This document shows, piece after piece, positions 15,307-23,493 of a stretch of 35,696 nt of DNA. Origin of the DNA: Actinophytocola sp. (GTDB taxonomy: Bacteria; Actinomycetota; Actinomycetes; Mycobacteriales; Pseudonocardiaceae); assembly GCA_009377385.1 (NCBI GenBank), contig WHUD01000029.1, positions 1-35,696 on the forward strand, written 5' to 3'. The notes under the pieces are model-generated. The model was not told where the DNA came from. It saw nothing but the letters and a program-made list of their open reading frames with translations, and did not search any database. Position numbers and translations under genes: made by a program. Numbering within the stretch: the first letter of the stretch is position 1; each line of letters begins with the position of its first letter.

Positions 15307-15945
15307 ATGAGCACGGCGAGCTCAGGCAGTTCGCTGACGCTCGACCGCGGGCTGGCGTTGCTGCAGACCGTCGCGGACGCCGAAGGCCAGGCCTGCAGCG
15401 TTTCCGAGCTGGCAGAACGCATCGGCGTCAGCAGGGCGGCCGTGTATCGGCTGCTCGGCCCGCTCGTCGAGCGCGGACTGGTGTGGCGGGACGGCACCAA
15501 GGTCCGGCTCGGCGTCGGGCTGCTGCGGCTGGCCGACCGGGTGCTGCCGCAACTGCGGGAGGCCGCGACGCCGATCCTGCGCTCGCTGGCCGAGGACGTC
15601 GGCGCGACGGCGCACCTGTCCATCGCGGACGGCGACACCGTGCAGGCCGTCGCCGTTGTGGAGCCGTCGTGGACGAGCTATCACGTCGGCTACCGGATCG
15701 GCAGCCAGCACCCGATCACCAAGGGCGCCGCTGGCAAGGCCATCACGCTGCGACAGGACGACCCAGAGTGGGTGTCGACGGTCGGCGAGCTACAGCCGGG
15801 CGCGTTCGGCGTCGCCGCGCCGGTGCGCAAGGTGATGGGGTTACGCGCCAGCATTGGCGTGGTGTCACTGCATCGGCTCGACGCGGACGAAATTGGCCCG
15901 CGAGTGGTGACTTCCGCAGCCGATTTGGCTCGCGTTTTGCGGTGA
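15307..15945 (+). CDS. IclR-family transcriptional regulator, putative hmgA regulator
   Basis: 212 residues from ATG 15307, short for the family (usually about 250). The winged helix-turn-helix is LTLDRGLALLQTVADAEG followed by VSELAERIGVSRAAVYRLLG. The effector domain is compressed: ATPILRSLAEDVGATAHLSI, HPITKGAAGKAITLR and FGVAAPVRKVMGLRASIGVV. A reduced C-terminal domain may change effector choice. It follows the 14415 gene by 16 bases and is likely co-transcribed. It probably binds the palindrome at 14371-14383 and regulates hmgA; homogentisate or a related aromatic acid is the natural effector guess. Its stop lies seven bases from the convergent P450 stop. Confidence 0.8.
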   Translation: MSTASSGSSLTLDRGLALLQTVADAEGQACSVSELAERIGVSRAAVYRLLGPLVERGLVWRDGTKVRLGVGLLRLADRVLPQLREAATPILRSLAEDVGATAHLSIADGDTVQAVAVVEPSWTSYHVGYRIGSQHPITKGAAGKAITLRQDDPEWVSTVGELQPGAFGVAAPVRKVMGLRASIGVVSLHRLDADEIGPRVVTSAADLARVLR

Positions 15946-15952
15946 TCTCCCG

Positions 15953-17353
15953 CTAGGCTGCGTTGGTCCGGGGGCGCAGGGTCATCGGGATGCCGTTGGC
16001 GGGACGCAGCGTGACCGCCGTCAGCGCCTGTGGCTGGTGCCCCGGTACGAGATCGAGTTCGAACCGCTGCGTGATCGTGGCGAGCAGCAGCACCGCCTCC
16101 AGCATCGCGAAGCCACCGCCGATGCACTGCCGCCGCCCGCCACCGAAGGGGAGATACGCAAGCCGGTGCCGGCCCGCGGCGCCGGGCAGGAAGCGATGCG
16201 GGTCGAATCCTTCCGGGTTCGGCCAATGGTCCGGGTTGCGATGCACCAGGTACGGCGGCGTCGCGACGATGCTGCCAGCGGGAACCGGGATGCCGTCGAG
16301 CTCATCGGCGTCCCGCGCCTCCCGCTCGATCATCCACGCCGGTGGGTAGAGCCGCATGGACTCGGACAGCACGGCCGACGTCCACTCCAGCTTGGTGACG
16401 TCGGCCGCGGTCGCCGCGCGGCCGGAGAGCACATCGTCGACCTCGGCGACGAGCCGGTCGCGCGCGTCCGGATGGCGCGAGAGCAGCAGCAACGTCCAGG
16501 CGAGGGCGTTGGCGGTTGTCTCGTGCCCGGCGAGGAGGAAGGTCATCAGCTCGTCGCGGATCTGCTGTTCGTCGAGCGGGTTGCCGTCGTCGTCACGCGC
16601 GGCGAGCAGGGCGTCGAGGAGGTCGTTGTCCGCGCGGCCTGGCGAGTCGGCACGGTCTGCCGTTTCGGCGCGACCTGGCGTTTCGGGGCGGCGGCGGGCG
16701 ATCAGGCCGTCGACGACGCTGCGCAGGTGCCGCTCGGCGCCCCGCGCCCGCAGCCGCAGCCGCGCAGGGGTCGGCCAGCGGTGGTAGTCAGGCACGAACA
16801 GGAACAGGGGGTGACGCACCACTTTCACGAATGACTCGAGAACCGTCTCCAGCGCTGGTGCCATCTGGCTGGCCTCGCCGCTGAGGTCGGTGCTGAACAG
16901 GGCACGTCCGACGACGTCGAGGGTGAGCGCGCTCATCTCGTCAGCGACGTCGACGACGCTGCCGCTACCGAGTGCCGTCCAGCGGTCCATGGCCGTGCTC
17001 GCGGCGTCAACCATGGCGGGGGCGAATGCGTCGATGCGCCTGCGGGCGAACATCGGCTGCACCAGCTTGCGCTGATGCGCCCAGCTCTCGCCCTCGTTGG
17101 TGAGCAGGCCGTTGCCGAGCACCTCGGTCAGCGGCCGGTAGGTACGCGCCTTGCGGTAGTTGTCCTGGTTGCTGACCAGCACGTGTCCGACCAGCTCCGG
17201 GCGCGAGGTGAGCACGAGCTGGTTGCCACGCGGCAGCGGCACGCGCACCAGATCGCCGTGGGCTCGGGTCAGCTCGGAGATGGCGGTGAGCGGGTCGGCG
17301 CGCAACGTGGGCAGCAGCCGTAGTGCTTCTCGTCCGCTGAGCCGTCGCGCCAT
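15953..17353 (-). CDS. Cytochrome P450
   Basis: 466 residues with all P450 signatures: I-helix oxygen motif LLAGHETTANAL, the ExxR motif SESMRLYPPAW, PxRF region FDPHRFLPG, and the heme loop FGGGRRQCIGGGFA with Cys410 as thiolate ligand. LYPPAWMIEREA and the overall length resemble bacterial relatives of the CYP4/CYP102-like group acting on fatty or terpenoid substrates, but the substrate is not predictable. A degenerate Arg/Ala/Glu/Asp stretch (PGRAETADRADSPGRADND, about residues 225-245) forms an unusual low-complexity loop. No signal or membrane anchor. GGGAGG precedes ATG 17353. No ferredoxin or reductase gene is adjacent. Confidence 0.92.
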   Translation of the reverse strand: MARRLSGREALRLLPTLRADPLTAISELTRAHGDLVRVPLPRGNQLVLTSRPELVGHVLVSNQDNYRKARTYRPLTEVLGNGLLTNEGESWAHQRKLVQPMFARRRIDAFAPAMVDAASTAMDRWTALGSGSVVDVADEMSALTLDVVGRALFSTDLSGEASQMAPALETVLESFVKVVRHPLFLFVPDYHRWPTPARLRLRARGAERHLRSVVDGLIARRRPETPGRAETADRADSPGRADNDLLDALLAARDDDGNPLDEQQIRDELMTFLLAGHETTANALAWTLLLLSRHPDARDRLVAEVDDVLSGRAATAADVTKLEWTSAVLSESMRLYPPAWMIEREARDADELDGIPVPAGSIVATPPYLVHRNPDHWPNPEGFDPHRFLPGAAGRHRLAYLPFGGGRRQCIGGGFAMLEAVLLLATITQRFELDLVPGHQPQALTAVTLRPANGIPMTLRPRTNAA

Positions 17354-17436
17354 CGCTGCCTCCCTGCTTCGATGGGACCTTATACAAGCGTCTATCTAGC
17401 GTCCGCCGGTGTCAAACGACTGGTGCCCTGTCGATG

Positions 17437-18036
17437 TCAGGCGAATGTCTGCACGGCTGCGATCAGGGCGAAAACGGCGAACGCCGCGCCGGAGATTCGG
17501 TGCAGCAGACGGTGGTCGATGCGGGATCGGACCTTGCGGCCCACCAGCACCGCGATGCCCGCGACCGCGACCAGCGCGGCGAACGAGCCGAGGCCGACGG
17601 CCAGCGGCTCACCCCAGCGCGCCGCGAGGCCGACCGTGGCGAGCTGCGAGGCGTCACCCAGCTCGGCGGCGAAGAGGACGCCGAACGACGTCAAAGCGGC
17701 CCGGACGAACGACACCGGGCCCGCGCCCTGACGACTGGCGTCCTCCCCGCCGTCGCGCACCGGAGCGAAACCCTCCCGCAAAAGCAGGTACGAGCCGATG
17801 CCGAACAGCAGCGCGACCCCGCCGGTCACCAGCGCGCCCGGCAGTAACCGCAGCGCGCCACCGAACAGTGCGGCGACCGTGACGTGCATCGCGAACGCCG
17901 CGGTGACCCCGGCGAACACCGGTAGCCCCCGATAGCGCGTCGTCAGCACGAGACTGGCCACCATCGTCTTGTCCGGTAGCTCAACCGCGAAGACCAGCGC
18001 GAAGGCGCTCGCGAACGCGAGCAATTCGGCAGTCAT
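17437..18036 (-). CDS. GDT1/UPF0016 (TMEM165-like) cation exporter, probably Mn2+
   Basis: 199 residues, six hydrophobic helices in two homologous halves. The diagnostic acidic motifs are VFAVELPDKTMVASLVL (residues about 16-32) and LFAAELGDASQLATVGL (about 120-136), matching the E-x-G-D-[KR]-[ST] motif of the family, with Pro replacing Gly in the first. Family members export Mn2+ or Ca2+. A hydrophilic loop (VRDGGEDASRQGAG) joins the halves. ATG 18036 is preferred to the TTG one codon earlier. The leader holds a 9-bp hairpin that sequesters AAAGGGG, suggesting translational control. Confidence 0.82.
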   Translation of the reverse strand: MTAELLAFASAFALVFAVELPDKTMVASLVLTTRYRGLPVFAGVTAAFAMHVTVAALFGGALRLLPGALVTGGVALLFGIGSYLLLREGFAPVRDGGEDASRQGAGPVSFVRAALTSFGVLFAAELGDASQLATVGLAARWGEPLAVGLGSFAALVAVAGIAVLVGRKVRSRIDHRLLHRISGAAFAVFALIAAVQTFA

Positions 18037-18049
18037 CAATTACCTGCAT

Positions 18050-18080
18050 CCCCTTTCCATTCCACGCTATCGGAAAGGGG
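18050..18080 (-). promoter_or_regulatory. Leader hairpin sequestering AAAGGGG upstream of the UPF0016 exporter
   Basis: Reading the minus strand, CCCCTTTCC (18080-18072) pairs perfectly with GGAAAGGGG (18058-18050) across 13 bases, ending 13 bases before the ATG. A -10-like TAATAT lies at 18098-18093, giving a leader of about 50 bases. The hairpin hides the purine-rich AAAGGGG; a weaker AGG nearer the start stays free. It is too short to be recognised as a yybP-ykoY Mn riboswitch. Confidence 0.45.
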
Positions 18081-18209
18081 CTGCGGGGGTCCATATTATT
18101 GGAATTGCGAATCGCTATTTTTGTCGCGTGGTCGTCCGATTTTTCGGCGTGCCTCAACCACGATTTCAACGCGACCGTTTTCATTTTTCCGCGCGTCGGC
18201 GTTCGATTT

Positions 18210-20216
18210 TCAGCGTGCCAGCCGCTGCCACAGGAACTCGAACACCAGCGCCCACTTGACCGCCCGCTGCTCGTTGTCCGCAGCGCCGCCGTGGCCGCCT
18301 TCGATGTTCTCGTAGTACCGGACGTCGTGGCCGAACTCGCGCATACGCGCTACCATCTTGCGCGCGTGGCCGGCGTGCACCCGATCGTCGCGCGTCGACG
18401 TCATCACCAGCGTCGGCGGATACGTCCTTGCTGGCGCCACGTTATGGTATGGCGAGTATTTCAGCAGGTAAGCCGCGTCTTCGACGTCGTCAGGGTCGCC
18501 ATACTCCGCCATCCAGGACGCCCCGGCTAGCAGCAGGTGGTAGCGCAGCATGTCCAGCAACGGCACGCTGCTGACCACCGCGCCGAACAGGTCGGGGTAG
18601 CGGGTGAGCATCACGCCCGTGAGCAGTCCGCCGTTGCTGCCGCCCTCGATGCCGAGCCGACCGGGAGTGGTGATGCCGCGCTCGACGAGGTCGCGCGCGA
18701 CCGCGGCGAAATCCTCGTACACCCGCAGCCGGTTCCGCTTCTGTACGGATTGATGCCACTGCGGTCCGTATTCACCGCCGCCCCGGATATTGGCCACGAC
18801 GTAAGTGCCGCCGCGCATCAGCCAAGACCGGCCGATAATTCCGCTGTAGGACGGCGTGAGTGAAATCTCAAATCCGCCGTAACCGGTGAGCAACGTCGGC
18901 CCATTCGATTCCGGCGCGCCGACGACGAAATACGGGACGCGGGTGCCGTCGTCGGAGATCGCAAAGTGCTGCCGGACGTCGAGGCCATCGGCGTCGAACC
19001 GCGCGGGCGCGCGCTTGAGCGTCTCGAACTCGCCCCCGATCACGCCCCGGTGCAGTGTGGCCGGTTGGGTGAAGCCGCTGATGTCGAGCAGGAACTCGTC
19101 GCCGTGATCGGGATCGGTGTCCCTGATGTCCGCCGTGCCCACGTCGGGCACGCCCGCGAGCGGCGCCTTGCGCCATCCCTCGCTCGGCGTGAGCAGGTCG
19201 AGCCTGCTCTTGACGTCGGTGAGCGTTGCGACGATCAGGTGGTTGCGGGTCCACGCGTGGTAGCTCAGCGAGGTGTGCTCGTCCGGCTCGAACAGCGCGG
19301 TGAACTCACGGTCCCCAGCGAGGAAGTCGTCGAATCGGATGACCAGCAACGCCCCCGAGGGGTGAATGACGTCGCCGATGGTCCAGTCGGAACGGGTCTC
19401 GACCAGCAGCCACTCGCGCTCGACGTCGATCTCGGCGTCGTCTGGCACCTCGATACGGGTGAGGCCGCCATCGGCGTCGAGGAGGTAATACTCGGTGCGA
19501 TAGAAGTCGACCGCGCGGGCCACGAAGTCACGTTCGTAGCCGGGCGTCGGATCGTGGTAGGCGACTACGGCGACGTCGTCCGGTTTGCCCTCGAACACCA
19601 CGGTTGCCTCGGACAGCGGCGTGCCGCGCCGCCAGCGCTTGGCGATGCGCGGGTAGCCGGAATTGGTGAGCGTGCCATCGCCGAAGTCGGTGCCGACGAA
19701 GACGTGGTCGGCGTCGATCCAGCCGATCTGGCTCTTGGCCTCGTCCAGCGCGAAGCCGTCGTCGACGAAGGTCAGCGTGTCCAGGTCGAACTCGCGGACA
19801 ACGGTCGCGTCCGCGCCGCCGCGCGAGAGCTGCACCAGGCAACGGTCGTAGCCGGGGCGCAGCACCTTCGGGCCCTGCCACACCCAGTTCTCACCCTCGG
19901 CCTCCGCGAGCGCGTCGACGTCGATGAGCAGCTGCCAGTCCGGCTCGTCCGCGCGGTACGACTCCAGCGTCGTCCGCCGCCAGAGCCCGCGCGGGTGCGC
20001 GGCGTCCTGCCAGAAGTTGTAGAGGTACTCGCCCCTGCGTGCGACGTACGGAATGCGGTCGTCGGCGTCGAGAACAGCACGGATGTCGTCGCGGAGTTCG
20101 GCGAAGCGCGGCGTCTCGGCCAGCTCGGTGAGGGTGTCGGCGTTGCGGGCGCGCACCCAGTCGAGCGACTCGTCCCCTGTGACGTCTTCCAGCCACAGAT
20201 ACGGATCGTGTTCCAC
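18210..20216 (-). CDS. Prolyl oligopeptidase-family serine peptidase (S9)
   Basis: 668 residues: an N-terminal seven-bladed propeller region starting HDPYLWLEDVTGDESLDWV and a C-terminal alpha/beta hydrolase. The nucleophile is in GIEGGSNGGLLTGVM (Ser527), the acid in TSTRDDRVHAGHA (Asp610/611) and His642 in IEGGHGGAADN. YGGFEISLTPSYSG and NIRGGGEYGPQWHQS are typical of the S9A group. It cleaves short peptides, often after proline, probably in the cytoplasm since no signal peptide is present. Its GTG start has no usable ribosome site but has TAGCCT seven bases upstream, so it looks leaderless. It lies next to the minisatellite at 20250-20375. Confidence 0.92.
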   Translation of the reverse strand: MEHDPYLWLEDVTGDESLDWVRARNADTLTELAETPRFAELRDDIRAVLDADDRIPYVARRGEYLYNFWQDAAHPRGLWRRTTLESYRADEPDWQLLIDVDALAEAEGENWVWQGPKVLRPGYDRCLVQLSRGGADATVVREFDLDTLTFVDDGFALDEAKSQIGWIDADHVFVGTDFGDGTLTNSGYPRIAKRWRRGTPLSEATVVFEGKPDDVAVVAYHDPTPGYERDFVARAVDFYRTEYYLLDADGGLTRIEVPDDAEIDVEREWLLVETRSDWTIGDVIHPSGALLVIRFDDFLAGDREFTALFEPDEHTSLSYHAWTRNHLIVATLTDVKSRLDLLTPSEGWRKAPLAGVPDVGTADIRDTDPDHGDEFLLDISGFTQPATLHRGVIGGEFETLKRAPARFDADGLDVRQHFAISDDGTRVPYFVVGAPESNGPTLLTGYGGFEISLTPSYSGIIGRSWLMRGGTYVVANIRGGGEYGPQWHQSVQKRNRLRVYEDFAAVARDLVERGITTPGRLGIEGGSNGGLLTGVMLTRYPDLFGAVVSSVPLLDMLRYHLLLAGASWMAEYGDPDDVEDAAYLLKYSPYHNVAPARTYPPTLVMTSTRDDRVHAGHARKMVARMREFGHDVRYYENIEGGHGGAADNEQRAVKWALVFEFLWQRLAR

Positions 20217-20223
20217 TCCCGCG

Positions 20224-20229
20224 AGGCTA
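20224..20229 (-). promoter_or_regulatory. -10 element TAGCCT of the apparently leaderless S9 peptidase gene
   Basis: On the minus strand TAGCCT ends seven bases before GTG 20216. The only purine-rich stretch (GGGAG) abuts the start codon and is too close to serve as a ribosome site. A leaderless transcript fits best. Confidence 0.45.
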
Positions 20230-20249
20230 GCCGACCCGCGCCGTGTCCC

Positions 20250-20375
20250 CCGCTCCTGCCGCCGTGTTCGCCGCTCCTGCCGCCGTGTTCGCCGCTCCTG
20301 CCGCCGTGTTCGCCGCTCGCGATGTTGTATTCGCCATTCCTGCCGCCGTGCTCGTCGCTCGCGATGTTGTATTCG
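20250..20375 (+). repeat. Minisatellite array A, six 21-bp units
   Basis: Three perfect units CCGCTCCTGCCGCCGTGTTCG plus one trailing base pattern run over 20250-20312. Three diverged 21-bp units follow, two of them CGCTCGCGATGTTGTATTCG-type. The array lies between the stop of the 508-residue protein (20414) and the start of the S9 peptidase. Its sequence is related to arrays at 23494-23674 and 24127-24230. It reads openly in the plus strand (AAVFAAP-type repeats), but no start signal supports coding. Confidence 0.8.
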
Positions 20376-20413
20376 CCATTCGAGGCGCCGCGTTGCGCGG
20401 TGTGCCGCGCCCG

Positions 20414-21940
20414 TCAGCCGCCCGGCCGGTACCAGCCGTTCAGTTTCACCTGCGCCGCCTGCTCACGCTCGCGCTTGGCCAGCTCCGCGTGCAGTTCGCG
20501 CAACAGCTCCCTGTCCCTGTCGCTGAGCTGGGCCTCGGCGTCAGCGGGACGTTGTACCTCCCGCTGCACCGCTTGGGTCGCGTTGCGATCAGCGGCTTCG
20601 GCTTCCCGTAGGGCCTGATGGAGCCTCTCTGCGTCGCTACTCGACATCTCCGTCGTGCTTTCCACCGCCGACTCAGGGAAGTTCAGCACCTGGTTGCCAC
20701 CGGGTGCCTGCGGCTCGACGGGGCTGTCGGCACGGGTCGGCTCAGCAGGATGACCGGTCCGAGGCGCCTCGACCGGCTGCTCAGTGCGAACCTGCTCAGC
20801 GACGTGCTCAGTGCGAGACGGCTCGGCGGGGTAATCGGTGCGAGGCGGTTCGGCCGGAGTGTTGACCGGCGGCGCGACGGCGTGATTCCCGCGAGAAGGC
20901 TCAGCCGAGTGATCATCGCGGAGCGGCTCGACGACGCTGTCAACGCGAGGTGGCTCCACCGGATGTGTATTGCGGGACGGCTCGACCGGGTGATCAGTGC
21001 GCGGCGGCTCGGCTGGCGCCTGCTCGGCGACCGAGTTCGGCCGGAACGCATCGGCGGGCTGCCGATGCGCGCGATGATGCCCGTTGGTCCTGCGCGGCGC
21101 TTCGTGTCCGTTGGTCCCGTTCACGCCGTCCGTTGCGGCGTTCGTCGGCGCAGGTTCGCCGTTGCTGAAACCCGGAGCAGAGTGCGCACCAAACGCGGGT
21201 TTCTCCTGCGCCGCGAAGAAACTGGCCAACTCGGCGCGCGGTTCCGGCTCGGGCGCCGGCTCCGTGCTGGGCGCGGGTGCCGGCGCATGCGCTTGCCGAG
21301 GCCGCTCGCGCGGCGGCGCACTCTCGGCACCATAAACAACGATCGGCACCGCAGCGGCGAGGGCCTGCTGGTGGTAGGTGGTCCACGCGACGTCAGCGGA
21401 CGCAACCTCAACCGCAGCTCGGATTCCCGCGTTGCGCAGCGCGGCGGCGACAAGGTGCGTCGTCGCGGGCGGGCTGCCCTGCGCGCCGAGTTCGAGCAGC
21501 ACGAGACGCTGCGGCACCTGGCCTGGCACCCGGCCCGCTGCGGTGTTGCGCCACACCGCGTGGATCGCACTCACGTCCGTGAGCGCGATCTTGACCGGTT
21601 CGATGGCCGCAGCGACACCCGCCTCCGGCTGGTCATCGGCTATGAAGGCATGCGTCGGGTCGACGTCGTGTTCACTGACGATCAGCTGATCGAGCAGGGC
21701 GGCGTCAGCCCCACTCGCGGCGAAGACCTCACCGAGCTCGTGCCGTTCCCAGGGCCGCAGCGGAATCCCGCCCGCGATCAGCGTTCCCGCGATCAGCTCA
21801 CCGGCCTCATCGACCCGTGCTCCCGCCGACAGTTGCCTTGCGTGGCCGAGCGCGCCGTCGTCGATCCTGCCGGCAAGCGCCAGCAGCACCGTGTGCAACC
21901 GCAGCGGCGCCGACGTCACTGACCCCTCATGATTTGCCAC
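20414..21940 (-). CDS. Unknown protein with paralogue next door and an eleven-fold 9-residue repeat
   Basis: 508 residues from GTG 21940. The N-terminal domain (about 1-215) begins with LHTVLLALAGRIDDGALGHA and contains VPQRLVLLELGAQGSPPATT and TTYHQQALAAAVPIVVYGA. It parallels, block by block, the 200-residue protein encoded upstream, so the two are paralogues. Residues about 310-411 hold eleven 9-residue units of the type EPPRTDHPV/EPSRNTHPV, likely disordered. The C-terminus is a charged helix (SDRDRELLRELHAELAKRER) with coiled-coil character. No signal peptide. GAGG precedes the start. Function is unknown; a scaffold or regulatory role would fit the layout but is inference. Confidence 0.7.
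   Translation of the reverse strand: MANHEGSVTSAPLRLHTVLLALAGRIDDGALGHARQLSAGARVDEAGELIAGTLIAGGIPLRPWERHELGEVFAASGADAALLDQLIVSEHDVDPTHAFIADDQPEAGVAAAIEPVKIALTDVSAIHAVWRNTAAGRVPGQVPQRLVLLELGAQGSPPATTHLVAAALRNAGIRAAVEVASADVAWTTYHQQALAAAVPIVVYGAESAPPRERPRQAHAPAPAPSTEPAPEPEPRAELASFFAAQEKPAFGAHSAPGFSNGEPAPTNAATDGVNGTNGHEAPRRTNGHHRAHRQPADAFRPNSVAEQAPAEPPRTDHPVEPSRNTHPVEPPRVDSVVEPLRDDHSAEPSRGNHAVAPPVNTPAEPPRTDYPAEPSRTEHVAEQVRTEQPVEAPRTGHPAEPTRADSPVEPQAPGGNQVLNFPESAVESTTEMSSSDAERLHQALREAEAADRNATQAVQREVQRPADAEAQLSDRDRELLRELHAELAKREREQAAQVKLNGWYRPGG
20709..21011 (-). repeat. 27-bp in-frame tandem repeat encoding 9-residue units
   Basis: About eleven diverged 27-bp units encode E-P-x-R-x-x-x-x-V/A. The region lies inside the 508-residue unknown protein. 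Units have drifted, so this is an old expansion under protein-level constraint (E, P and R kept), unlike the near-identical 21-bp non-coding arrays nearby. Confidence 0.65.
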
Positions 21941-21982
21941 CTTGCGACCTCTCCCTCCAGCTCGCGGGTGGTACGGACACGA

Positions 21983-22585
21983 TCACGCCGTGGCTCCGAC
22001 CGCACCAACACTGACGGGACGTGAGTTCGCCAGTGCTTCCCGGTGGTATTCGGGCATTTCGAAGTTCGGTGGGAGCACTTCGATGCTCGGCTCGTCGTCG
22101 CCGAGCACCCGCAGCACACGTTGCAGTTCACCGGTCAGCCGTGGCCAGCCCGCGACCGCGGTCACCAGCAGCACCCGCTTCTCGTCGTTCTCGCCGCGCC
22201 GCCAACTCGCGCGCACCTCACCGACGTCCGGCCTGCCGCGCAGCGCCGCGTCGAGGAGCGCGGACACCGAGTCCGCCGTGTTCGCTCGATCAGATGGGGA
22301 TTCAGAGAACGTGTAGCGCGGACGGGTGGTCTCGCCTACGCGCAGTGTCGAACTGACCTGATGGAAGTCGGCGCCGTGCGGCACCAGCCCCGTCGAGAGC
22401 AGCGCGTGTTCGCGCTGATCAAGCCCAATACCGTGCCTGAGCAACGACTTCGGCAAAGTCCCGGCTAGCACGGACAGCTTGCTCTCGCCGAGCCAGTCGC
22501 GGAATCGCCAGAGCGCCACGTCCGGCAACCGACCAGCGAGCAAGAGCAGCAGTTCGTGGCACGCTAGCTCGTCCTCGGATTCCAT
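21983..22585 (-). CDS. Unknown protein, paralogue of the downstream 508-residue protein's N-terminal domain
   Basis: 200 residues from ATG 22585, which has GGAGGG five bases upstream; the longer frame to 22645 has no such site. It begins MESEDELACHELLLLLAGRL and contains LRHGIGLDQREHALLSTGLV, RVLLVTAVAGWPRLTGELQR and the end block PNFEMPEYHREALANSRPVS. These blocks align in order with those of the next gene (42 bases downstream). The pair therefore arose by duplication and is likely co-transcribed and interacting. No membrane or catalytic motif is evident. Function unknown. Confidence 0.75.
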   Translation of the reverse strand: MESEDELACHELLLLLAGRLPDVALWRFRDWLGESKLSVLAGTLPKSLLRHGIGLDQREHALLSTGLVPHGADFHQVSSTLRVGETTRPRYTFSESPSDRANTADSVSALLDAALRGRPDVGEVRASWRRGENDEKRVLLVTAVAGWPRLTGELQRVLRVLGDDEPSIEVLPPNFEMPEYHREALANSRPVSVGAVGATA

Positions 22586-22789
22586 CGGCCCTCCACATGC
22601 ACGCTCAGACGCCCGTGACGGCAGCATGCCACAATCGAGATTCACCCGTTAGAGGGGCTCCGAGATCGATTTGTGACTTACCGTATCCGGTTCGACTCCC
22701 GACAAATCGACGTCGAACTGCCCATTGGCGGGCGCGCCTTGTCCCCATACTTTGGGGTGCATCGTGATCGTCAGCGTCGAGGAGGCAGT

Positions 22790-23092
22790 GTGCTTGTCGC
22801 GTTCAGTGTGACCCCGCTCGGCGGGGAGTCCGACGGCGTTGGTGAGGCCGTCGCGGAGGCGGTGCGAGTGGTCAGGGAGTCCGGACTACCCTGCGAGACC
22901 AACGCCATGTTCACGCTGGTGGAAGGCGAGTGGGACGAGGTGATGGACGTCGTCAAGCGGGCGACGGATGTCGTGCAGCAGCACGCCCCTCGGGTGAGCG
23001 TCGTGCTCAAGGCGGACGTCCGGCCGGGCCACACCGGACAGTTGCACGCGAAGCGCGACCGCGTCGAACGCTACTTGGAAGGCGGCGCCTGA
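22790..23092 (+). CDS. Thiamine-binding (MTH1187/YkoF-like, DUF77) protein
   Basis: 100 residues from GTG 22790, chosen because GGAGG (22781-22785) precedes it and the product then begins [11 protein letters not shown], the standard family start. Other family blocks are [20 protein letters not shown] and [20 protein letters not shown]. The fold is a ferredoxin-like dimer/tetramer that binds thiamine or pyrimidine precursors. The open frame reaches back to 22673 but those 39 residues lack homology features. CATACT (22746-22751) may be its -10. The 3' end overlaps the convergent lipoprotein gene by 22 bases. Confidence 0.8.
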   Translation: MLVAFSVTPLGGESDGVGEAVAEAVRVVRESGLPCETNAMFTLVEGEWDEVMDVVKRATDVVQQHAPRVSVVLKADVRPGHTGQLHAKRDRVERYLEGGA

Positions 23093-23427
23093 CTGGGTGT
23101 TTCCTCGGCGGACGTTGAGTCGGAAACCTGTGTGAGTTCGATCTCGTACGACGCCGTGCCGCCCTCGACAGCCGTGACGACGACTTCGACCTTGTAGTCG
23201 ACGCCGTCCGCCGTCATGGTGCACGTGGTGATCTCCGCGATCTGCGCCGTTACCGGACCTTCGCAGTCCAGATCGTCTGGTGCGGTGTTGGCCTTGCGCA
23301 GGGCGTCTGCGACGCCTCCCTCCAGGTCCGCGACGGAAATGACGTCCTCGGTGCTCGTTCCGCATCCGCCCGTCGCGAGTACCCCCACGAGCGCCACCGC
23401 GACCGCGCCCAACCCCCTACGCACCAT
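23071..23427 (-). CDS. DUF4333-type lipoprotein
   Basis: 118 residues from ATG 23427. The N-terminus [20 protein letters not shown] ends in a lipobox (ATGGC; Cys near residue 22), so it is an exported lipid-anchored protein. The mature part has [20 protein letters not shown], then [20 protein letters not shown] and [14 protein letters not shown], the pattern of DUF4333, whose two conserved Cys likely form a disulfide. The tail is Ser/Thr/Pro-rich. Function of the domain is unknown. A second DUF4333 lipoprotein is divergent from it across array B. Confidence 0.78.
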   Translation of the reverse strand: MVRRGLGAVAVALVGVLATGGCGTSTEDVISVADLEGGVADALRKANTAPDDLDCEGPVTAQIAEITTCTMTADGVDYKVEVVVTAVEGGTASYEIELTQVSDSTSAEETPSQAPPSK

Positions 23428-23493
23428 CCCTGATCCTCTCTTCCCCGCTCGCCATGTCCCGGCGCCCCACACTAGCGCCGCCACTGTGTCCCC

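Noticed and set aside
17379-17415. TTGACA/TATAAG promoter for the P450 gene
   Set aside because: The two boxes are present on the minus strand but about 25 bases apart, too far for a standard promoter.
18037-18098. yybP-ykoY manganese riboswitch before the UPF0016 gene
   Set aside because: The predicted leader is only about 50 bases and lacks the paired loops of that class; only an AGGGGA-like string is shared.
18966-20618. Long plus-strand open frame (550 codons) across the S9 peptidase
   Set aside because: Antisense shadow of a gene with complete S9 motifs; its end runs through array A as low-complexity repeats.
20618-21922. 434-codon plus-strand frame opposite the repeat-containing unknown protein
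   Set aside because: Arg/Leu-rich composition. The minus-strand frame has a ribosome site, a paralogue next door and a conserved 9-residue repeat, so it is the real gene.
22673-22789. 39-residue N-terminal extension of the thiamine-binding protein
   Set aside because: GGAGG lies four bases before GTG 22790 and the family begins with the [10 protein letters not shown] block; the extension has no such support.
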